The position numbers were made by a program, and so were the translations under genes. Source: Cyclospora cayetanensis (Eukaryota; Apicomplexa; Conoidasida; Eucoccidiorida; Eimeriidae). From it: a DNA stretch of 12,094 bases. The stretch spans positions 1-12,094 of the forward strand of contig NW_020312330.1 of assembly GCF_002999335.1 (NCBI RefSeq), given 5' to 3'. The notes beneath the pieces were generated by a model. The model saw only the letters and a list, made by a program, of their open reading frames with translations, did not search any database and was not told where the DNA came from. Positions 9,085 through 12,094 of the stretch are shown here, piece after piece (within the stretch, counting starts at the first letter, position 1; each line of letters starts with the position of its first letter).

Positions 9085-11823
9085 GTGTCTCTCTTATTTA
9101 GCACCTGTTCTCCGCCCTCCCACCTCTCCCTTCAGGACTGCCTCTGCTCCTGAATTATTGCTCTTTCCTGTGCGCATATCTTGGCGTCATGTGACTTACT
9201 CTCTTGGTCTTGGTGCCGCTGCGCCGTCATCCCTCCCGGATCTTCGCTTTCTTCCCCTCGAAGCCTGTCCCCTCTTCTGTAATCCCGGCTCCTCTCGTGT
9301 GTGTTTACGTATGGAAGTATATAAATATGTGTTTGTATTGTATGTATGTGTGTATCTATGTACGTCTTTATGCGTATGTATGTGTGTGTTTTTAATGTCC
9401 CTATGTCTGTGTGTATCTATGTGTGCATAGATGTATGTATGTGTATATCTATGCATGTGTGGAAATGTAGGTGTGTGATTATATATCCATATATGTGTGT
9501 GTGATTATATATCCATATGTATGTGTGCAAGTATATGTCCATATATGTGTGTAAATATATATCTATGTATGCTTTTGTGTGTAAATATACATCTTCAAAC
9601 GTGTGTGTAAATATATACATACCTGTGTATGCATATGTGTGTGTAACTATATCAATGTATGTATATGTGTGTGTAACTGTATATGTATATATGTATTCGT
9701 ATATATGTATACGTATGTGTGTATGTGCAGGGTCTCGTATTCTCTGTCGGCTGATTATCCTTATCACCGAGTGGTGTACATACCGCTCAGCCTCCGTGTG
9801 CAGAGCGGCTTGCATCTTCGTCCGCAAGGCCTCTCTCTCTTTCCGGTGTCTTGTTTCGATCCTCTGGCAGTTCTCAGGACGCTTTGTTACTCGGGTTTTT
9901 GCCCAGAGGCGCTCGCGGCAGAGCTGGGCATGGGGGCCCCTTATTGGAGTCTCCCCCCCGACGAGGAGGGCCCCTTGGGGGCCCCCGGGGACTCGGAGAG
10001 CGAGGGGCTAGGCGGGGGCGGGGGGGCCTCCGGGGGCCCTCTGGGGTCGCCCGGGGCAGCCAGTCTTGCATGCAGACCCCAGGAGGGGGGGGCCCCCTGG
10101 ACCCCCTTCCAGCCACGTGCTGATGGCAGAAGCAGTCGCAGAGTCTCCTTGGATAGTGGTACAGGAACTGTCGGAGCGCTGGGGGGAGGCATAGTGGCGA
10201 CGGGGGGCCCCTCCCCTCCTCCGGTGTCGTCTTGGTGGGGGGCGGGAGCGGGGGGCCCCGGCGGCTCGCTCTGCCTAGGCGGCCCTTATGGGGGCCCCCC
10301 GGAGGGGCCCCCCCCCGCCGCTGCTGCTCCTCCTCCGCTCAAACACGAGTTCGACTACAGCAGATGCATCTTGTGTCTGGATCTGACGAATGCTGCCCCC
10401 GTAGACTTCGAGTGCTGGGCTTTAGGCGATAAAGCCTCAGGCCCTCAAAGACTCAGTGTGGGACCTCATGATTCCCAGTCAAGGTCAGTCTTCTTCAAAA
10501 AGAGGCCTTGTGGCTTGATTGCTTTTTCACAAGTCATAGTGAGCTGCTCTTTATGTACGAATACTTATATCTATGCATGTGCGTATGTGTATGTGTGCTG
10601 CGCACCCCGTGTCTCTGCCTCTCTCTCCTTTTCCCTGCGTCTATGGCCGTGTCGGCTTGCAAAACGTAAAAACACCTGTGTGTAGGCGGTATGCAAGAAC
10701 GCGCGTAAAAATACATGTATCCGATGCCTCATGGATGCCTCTTCTCTCTCTCTTTTTTTCTAACCCTCTGTCTCTCTACGTCGCTCTCCATTTCTTGTAT
10801 CTCCATCTTTCTCTCCATTTCTTTATTTCCACCTTTCTCTCTATTTTTGTATCTCTATCTTTCTCTCTGATTTTTGTATCTCTATCTTTCTCTAATTTTT
10901 TTAAACTCTATCTTCCTCTCCCTATTTTATCTCTCCCCCTTTCTCTCTATCTTTCTCCCTACTTTTTTATCACTATCTTTCTCTCCCTATTTTTTATCTT
11001 CTCCTGTCTCTCTGTCTTGCTCTATCTGTCTCTCTGCCTGCCCCCTCCCTTTCTCCCTCCCTCCTTTTCTCCTTATTTTTGCCTCTACAAGCGAGCGCTG
11101 CATGGAGGGTGGTGGCTCTTCGGTTTAGCGAAGCGCTGCATGTTTGACTCGAGCTTCTGTGCAGTCTGCTGCCTGACAGAATCAACGGAGGGCCTCTGTC
11201 TCCGTTCAGTGAAGCGTTGAGTGCACTGCATTGCCGTGCTTTGGAGAAACGCATTGTACTAAGACGGTTTTCATCTTTCGTGAAAATAATAAGGCGGCGC
11301 CTGCGCAGCTTGAGCGCTAGAAATTTGCGTCTTGGCGTGCGCTGTATGTACGGTGTCGCTGCTTAGGTGGGCTTTGTGGGTAAGTCGCTTATCTCTTCCT
11401 CCCGACGCTGATGTAGAGACGTCCCTCTCAGAGCTCGAGAGACGGCTGCAGCTGCGGTGGAAGACGTTTCCTTCGCAGCAGGGATCTCTCTGCCTCTTTG
11501 CACTGCTGGAGAAGGCAGCGAGAGTGGCTTTGCAGCGGCGTGGAGGGGCAGCCGCTTTGGGGGCTGCCGCCAACGCGCATGCAGCAGGGGGGGGAGCGAG
11601 ACTGCCGGGGAAGGATCTTTCCAGGGAGGATGCGGCTGCTAAGGCAGTAGGAGGAGCTCATGAAGGCCTGTCGCAACAAACGCGCAAGTCGCCGAACAAA
11701 GAGGAGGCTGGGAATGCCCCTACGCAGCAGGAGCCACAACAAACAGCAGATGAAGAAGAAGAAGCAGTGCCGCAACATGAGTTGATGAATCTTCTTCAGC
11801 TACCCCACCTTGCGGCCCCAAAG
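973..11823 (+). CDS. TRAPPC9 (Trs120): Trs120/TRAPPC9-like TRAPPII complex subunit, ten exons, 3' partial
   Basis: In other eukaryotes this family is a scaffold subunit of TRAPPII, which activates Rab11/Ypt31-type GTPases at the late Golgi. Ten exons (973-2514, 3107-4219, 4664-4877, 5120-5448, 6325-6680, 6961-7501, 7773-7970, 8322-8851, 9731-10483, 11367-11823) join with matching phases into 2011 codons. Recognisable segments occur in family order: FWRVRVLLQP and LYVHKQVLGAIAIHIP near the N terminus; the helical FRLMASRLQKQTADLLLLGG; NPFRKD followed by GLWVRGELRTVQVSVRNPLS; VTVMPRETGYLYFTGLSY; VEVIPELPLLRISLE; LLSVHLENVGRIPVGDLSFK; YHRVVYIPLSLRVQSGL; and CILCLDLTNAAPVDFE. The start ATG at 973 is preceded by an in-frame stop at 928-930 with no ATG between. 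Known homologues are about 1150-1300 residues; the excess here is low-complexity insertion. The C terminus is missing. The family call is firm; individual splice sites are inferred, with exons 3-4 least certain. Confidence 0.85.
2515..3106 (+). other. Intron 1
   Basis: A 592-nt phase-0 intron lies between donor GTAGGA and acceptor TTTTCCTGATGCAG. A C/T-rich tract at about 2970-3100 precedes the acceptor. One GGGGCCCC site lies near 2776. I see no RNA gene in it. Confidence 0.75.
3107..4219 (+). CDS. TRAPPC9 (Trs120): Exon 2: TPR-like helical solenoid
   Basis: This exon encodes residues 515-885. It opens with LALDAISRKLRDA, then a run of predicted helices including VKDFVCLLGALGGLCGALG and RKAAFLLHRVCMAL, as in the helical middle of Trs120, where a conserved RKAAF-type helix is expected. 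About 700-790 is a Ser/Pro/Gly-rich insertion. The exon ends with a conserved-looking segment, WPALQSRVLHVLK through GDFSRVAWYSFASLKLLYPV. The donor is CAG|GTGCGG at 4219/4220, phase 0. Downstream in-frame sequence to 4312 is basic and Gly-rich and resembles nothing, so it is treated as intron. Confidence 0.82.
4220..4663 (+). other. Intron 2
   Basis: A 444-nt phase-0 intron. It contains a strong pyrimidine tract at about 4430-4491 followed by TTTTAGCGCAG at 4490-4498. That would be a good acceptor, but continuing the frame from there reaches a stop (from 4494 after a few codons; from 4499 at about 4606). The later acceptor CTCTGCTCAG at 4654-4663 restores the phase and the expected spacing to the next conserved segment. 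An alternative acceptor is GACGGTAG at 4612. A small extra exon near 4499-4550 (followed by GTGAGC) is possible but breaks the phase. Confidence 0.55.
4664..4877 (+). CDS. TRAPPC9 (Trs120): Exon 3: short linker segment
   Basis: This exon encodes residues about 886-957. Starting at 4664 the frame reads AAAGRRATTPLCLPPVLTIL, which sits at the position of the conserved 'LPF-R' strand that follows the helical region in Trs120 proteins. It then becomes Gly/Pro/Asn rich. I place the donor at CTCGGGG|GTATGT (4877/4878), phase 1, which joins correctly to 5120. Alternatively the frame runs on to about 5110 and shifts at a homopolymer run. Start and end are both uncertain. Confidence 0.55.
4878..5119 (+). 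other. Intron 3, or coding sequence with a homopolymer frameshift
   Basis: The reading frame must change between the exon-3 frame and the FNPFRKD frame. GTATGT at 4878 and CCCCCCCAG at 5111-5119 give a 242-nt phase-1 intron; CTCTCCCCAG at 5140 also fits the phase. Against splicing, the interval is open in the exon-3 frame and has exon-like composition. It also holds a G run at about 5075-5084 and a C run at 5106-5117, where a one-base length error would cause the same shift. Confidence 0.5.
5120..5448 (+). CDS. TRAPPC9 (Trs120): Exon 4: first Ig-like beta domain
   Basis: This exon encodes residues about 957-1066. After a Ser/Pro linker comes NPFRKD at about 992, then GLWVRGELRTVQVSVRNPLS and a strand pattern continuing to the exon end. 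In Trs120 and TRAPPC9 a conserved 'NPF' precedes a 'W-V-GE-v-V-l-NP' strand pair that begins the first C-terminal Ig-like domain, and this matches well. The donor is TTCGAG|GTGAGG at 5448/5449, phase 0. Confidence 0.82.
5449..6324 (+). other. Intron 4
   Basis: An 876-nt phase-0 intron from GTGAGG to TTCGTTCGTAG. The upstream frame stays open to 5769, but the translation after 5448 is unrelated to the family, and splicing to 6325 gives VTFE|VTVMPRETG, which fits. It holds an AG-rich tract (about 5480-5512) and a TATATG-rich tract (about 5902-6030). Nothing else recognisable was seen. Confidence 0.75.
5902..6030. repeat. Degenerate TATATG/GTGTATA AT-rich repeat in intron 4
   Basis: Alternating purine-pyrimidine sequence made of TATATA, TGTGTATA and ATACATG steps runs for about 130 nt. 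It stands out against GC-rich flanks and resembles the larger array in intron 8. Confidence 0.8.
6325..6680 (+). CDS. TRAPPC9 (Trs120): Exon 5: second beta segment plus poly-Ala insertion
   Basis: This exon encodes residues 1067-1184 plus two bases. It begins VTVMPRETGYLYFTGLSY, matching the family's 'P--G-l-i-G-s' strand that closes the first Ig-like domain. It then diverges into a Gly/Ser stretch, a poly-Ala run at 6577-6624 and an acidic segment. The acceptor is CGTTCGTAG at 6324; a later CACAG at 6331 would break the phase. The donor is CTGGA|GTGAGG at 6680/6681, phase 2, just before an in-frame stop. Confidence 0.78.
6577..6627 (+). repeat. GCA/GCT poly-alanine tract with CAG/CTG palindrome
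   Basis: Seventeen codons are Ala (GCA or GCT) apart from one ACT and the final ACA. The switch from GCA to GCT codons makes a perfect 20-nt palindrome, GCAGCAGCAGCTGCTGCTGC, able to form a hairpin. CAG-type repeats encoding homopolymeric residues are known to be abundant in Eimeria coding sequence. Confidence 0.85.
6681..6960 (+). other. Intron 5
   Basis: A 280-nt phase-2 intron from GTGAGG to GTGTGTTGTAG. Removing it joins GELLE to YSAAACVEVIPEL with the split codon GA|G. Another reading frame is open across most of this interval but shows no family similarity. A smaller intron ending at TTTCTCTCAG (6730) is possible, but its phase does not lead to the VEVIPEL frame. Confidence 0.65.
6961..7501 (+). 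CDS. TRAPPC9 (Trs120): Exon 6: third beta segment plus long disordered insertion
   Basis: This exon encodes residues about 1185-1365. VEVIPELPLLRISLE near residue 1192 matches the family's 'V-PplPlLrv' strand. The rest is an insertion of about 150 residues: a Gln/Lys/Glu-rich stretch from CAG/CAGA repeats (about 7090-7135), an Arg/Ser/Glu-rich part, and a Ser/acidic patch with SSSSSEEDEA (about 7360-7390). The donor is GAGGCA|GTACGT at 7501/7502, phase 0. The donor is chosen because the next conserved block is in another frame; a different donor nearby cannot be excluded. Confidence 0.68.
7502..7772 (+). other. Intron 6
   Basis: A 271-nt phase-0 intron from GTACGT to GATGCGGCGCAG, with a T/C-rich stretch at about 7695-7723. 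A TTTTTCAG at 7547-7554 is another possible acceptor, but the frame it opens stops at 7755-7757 before the conserved block. A two-intron arrangement in this interval is possible. Confidence 0.6.
7773..7970 (+). CDS. TRAPPC9 (Trs120): Exon 7: conserved Ig-like strand pair
   Basis: This exon encodes residues 1366-1431. VWEGQHRLLSVHLENVGRIP and the following VGDLSFKVLTPNATEP match the family's 'l-EGE-----v-L-N-g-vPV--l-ltf' strand pair, so the frame is well supported. The acceptor (7772) is less certain: AG dinucleotides at 7775, 7794, 7806 and 7823 would trim the start without changing the conserved part. The donor is TTTTTCAA|GTGAGT at 7970/7971, phase 0. Confidence 0.75.
7971..8321 (+). other. 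Intron 7
   Basis: A 351-nt phase-0 intron from GTGAGTC to GTGAAATTCGCAG. Removal joins ERLFQ to VLWKRESAP, which fits the family. It is not repetitive, and no RNA gene was recognised. Confidence 0.75.
8322..8851 (+). CDS. TRAPPC9 (Trs120): Exon 8: beta segment interrupted by Ser/Glu/Pro insertion
   Basis: This exon encodes residues 1432-1607 plus two bases. VLWKRESAPACLGPAGTVEF opens the exon. About 120 residues rich in Ser, Glu and Pro follow. Near the end PLIQPGQRVRIPLRC resembles the family's 'i-PG----i-v-v' strand. The donor is TTTATAGA|GTAAGC at 8851/8852, phase 2, with an in-frame stop immediately after. The split codon GA|G continues perfectly into exon 9 as EVSYSLSADY. Confidence 0.8.
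8998..9094. repeat. CT/GT/CTGT microsatellite in intron 8
   Basis: A compound tract of TCTC, TGTG and (CTGT)n units spans about 97 nt, with the tetranucleotide CTGT part at about 9050-9076. Confidence 0.9.
9300..9724. repeat. TATATG/GTGTGT minisatellite array at the 3' end of intron 8
   Basis: Alternating GTGTGT and ATATATC-type segments continue to the splice acceptor. From about 9468, degenerate units of roughly 24-36 nt are visible, each starting GTGTGTG or GTGTGTA, then a short AT-rich core (such as ATTATATATCCATAT), near 9470, 9497, 9524, 9548, 9578, 9601, 9637 and 9668. Confidence 0.8.
9731..10483 (+). CDS. TRAPPC9 (Trs120): Exon 9: Ig-like segment with large Gly-Pro insertion
   Basis: This exon encodes residues about 1608-1859. 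It opens EVSYSLSADY, then YHRVVYIPLSLRVQSGL, the family's 'yyR-l-lpl-v-v--gl' strand pair. Residues about 1660-1815 are a Gly/Pro/Ala/Ser insertion dense in GGGGCCCC sites. The conserved pattern resumes with FDYSRCILCLDLTNAAPVDF and a strand ending in the SVGPHDSQSR region. The donor is GTCAAG|GTCAGT at 10483/10484, phase 2. The in-frame sequence beyond it, to 10685, looks intronic. Confidence 0.82.
10484..11366 (+). other. Intron 9
   Basis: An 883-nt phase-2 intron from GTCAGT to GTCGCTGCTTAG. Removal gives the split codon AG|G (Arg) and the join DSQSR-WALWVSRLSLPPD. It contains a pyrimidine minisatellite (listed separately). Unique sequence follows at about 11090-11366, including a 7-bp stem (AACGGAG 11184-11190 with CTCCGTT 11200-11206). 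Confidence 0.75.
10737..11090. repeat. Pyrimidine-rich minisatellite, period about 27 nt, in intron 9
   Basis: About 350 nt are nearly pure C/T with occasional A and G on the plus strand. Between about 10788 and 11010 degenerate units of roughly 26-30 nt recur, with the pattern ATTTTTGTATCTCTATCTT followed by TCTCTC; the clearest neighbours are near 10840-10895. Confidence 0.82.
11367..11823 (+). CDS. TRAPPC9 (Trs120): Exon 10: last exon in window
   Basis: This exon encodes residues about 1859-2011. VSRLSLPPDADVETSLSELE and the following RRLQLRWKTFPSQQGSLCLF fit the family region where an 'i-LPp' strand is followed by a helix with 'L---W' and then a 'G-l-l' strand. Residues from about 1910 are an Ala/Gly then Gln/Glu-rich insertion. 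The exon ends LLQLPHLAAPK at donor CAAAG|GTGTGT (11823/11824), phase 0. Remaining coding sequence should lie beyond 12094. Confidence 0.75.
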
Positions 11824-11869
11824 GTGTGTGTCTGTCTTATCGCCACATTTACGTGTCTCTTCAGACATT

Positions 11870-11870
<1 letters not shown>

Positions 11871-11940
<70 letters not shown>
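11871..11940. repeat. (GA)n microsatellite
   Basis: Seventy nucleotides of GA dinucleotides with one GAAA interruption near 11886. Confidence 0.95.
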
Positions 11941-11943
<3 letters not shown>

Positions 11944-12001
11944 GAAGAGCGCACGAGAGAACTCGAGACACAAGAGGATATCGTATGCGGTCGTCTGTTG
12001 G

Positions 12002-12094
12002 AAAAAAAAAAAAGTGAGTTTTTTAGGGTTTTTTTTTATCAGTGTTTTTTTTTTTTTTTTTTTTTTTTTTTTGTTTTTTTTTTTTTTTTTTTGT
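12002..12094. repeat. Poly-A then long poly-T runs at the window edge
   Basis: An A run at 12002-12013 is followed by T runs interrupted by AGGG, ATCAGTG and single G. From about 12045 nearly every base is T. One AGGGTTT telomere-like word occurs near 12025, but it is not repeated. Confidence 0.9.

Larger units (their letters stand above)
8852..9730 (+). other. Intron 8
   Basis: An 879-nt phase-2 intron from GTAAGC to GTATGTGCAG. About half is simple or minisatellite repeat, listed separately. The stretch 9098-9300 is unique sequence in which I see nothing coding. Confidence 0.8.
11824..12094 (+). other. Intron 10, partial
   Basis: Sequence after the GTGTGT donor is low complexity to the window edge. 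The exon-10 frame would stop at about 11871 if unspliced, giving a tail with no family likeness. No acceptor is identified within the window. Confidence 0.55.

Noticed and set aside
10573..11220. Leu/Ser/Phe-rich open frame resembling a multi-pass membrane protein
   Set aside because: It is a translation of the pyrimidine minisatellite and lies within an intron whose removal joins conserved exons in phase.
12020..12030. Telomere-like AGGGTTT word near the window end
   Set aside because: There is a single copy within T runs, with no tandem array, so it is not evidence of a chromosome end.
1..12094. Defence system, mobile element, CRISPR array or novel multi-gene system
   Set aside because: The window is dominated by one spliced housekeeping trafficking gene. 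I found no transposase, integrase, reverse transcriptase, terminal inverted repeats or spaced repeat array.

Overview
The window looks like nuclear DNA of an apicomplexan of the coccidian type, most likely an eimeriid such as Eimeria or Cyclospora. This is inferred, not proven. The clues are many GT-AG introns, GC-rich exons full of low-complexity insertions (poly-Ala from mixed GCA/GCT codons, Gln/Glu runs, Ser/acidic patches, Gly-Ala-Pro stretches), introns made of simple repeats, and frequent GGGGCCCC and TGCATGC words. No bacterial gene organisation, RNA gene, transposon or CRISPR array was found.

Almost the whole window is one plus-strand, 3'-truncated gene. By reading-frame continuity, splice signals and intron phase I join ten exons: 973-2514, 3107-4219, 4664-4877, 5120-5448, 6325-6680, 6961-7501, 7773-7970, 8322-8851, 9731-10483 and 11367-11823. 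They give 6033 nt, 2011 codons, in one unbroken frame. The conserved segments appear in the order expected for Trs120/TRAPPC9, the large scaffold subunit of the TRAPPII vesicle-tethering complex. These are an N-terminal domain (about residues 12-110), a TPR-like helical region (about 293-355 and 515-885), and a series of Ig-like beta-sandwich segments (about 990-1085, 1190-1205, 1400-1450, 1590-1640 and 1830-1900). The protein is much longer than yeast or human homologues because disordered insertions separate these segments. The last part of the gene lies beyond the right edge.

Positions 1-972 hold the upstream region: a long GT microsatellite, a doubled GCATGC motif about 145 nt before the start codon, and no convincing gene. 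The larger introns carry TATATG/GTGTGT arrays (introns 4 and 8), a CT/GT/CTGT tract (intron 8) and a pyrimidine-rich minisatellite with a period near 27 nt (intron 9). The window ends in intron 10 with a GA microsatellite and long T runs. The main points to re-examine are the dispersed GGGGCCCC palindrome, the uncertain exon 3/4 junction at two homopolymer runs, and the intronic minisatellites.
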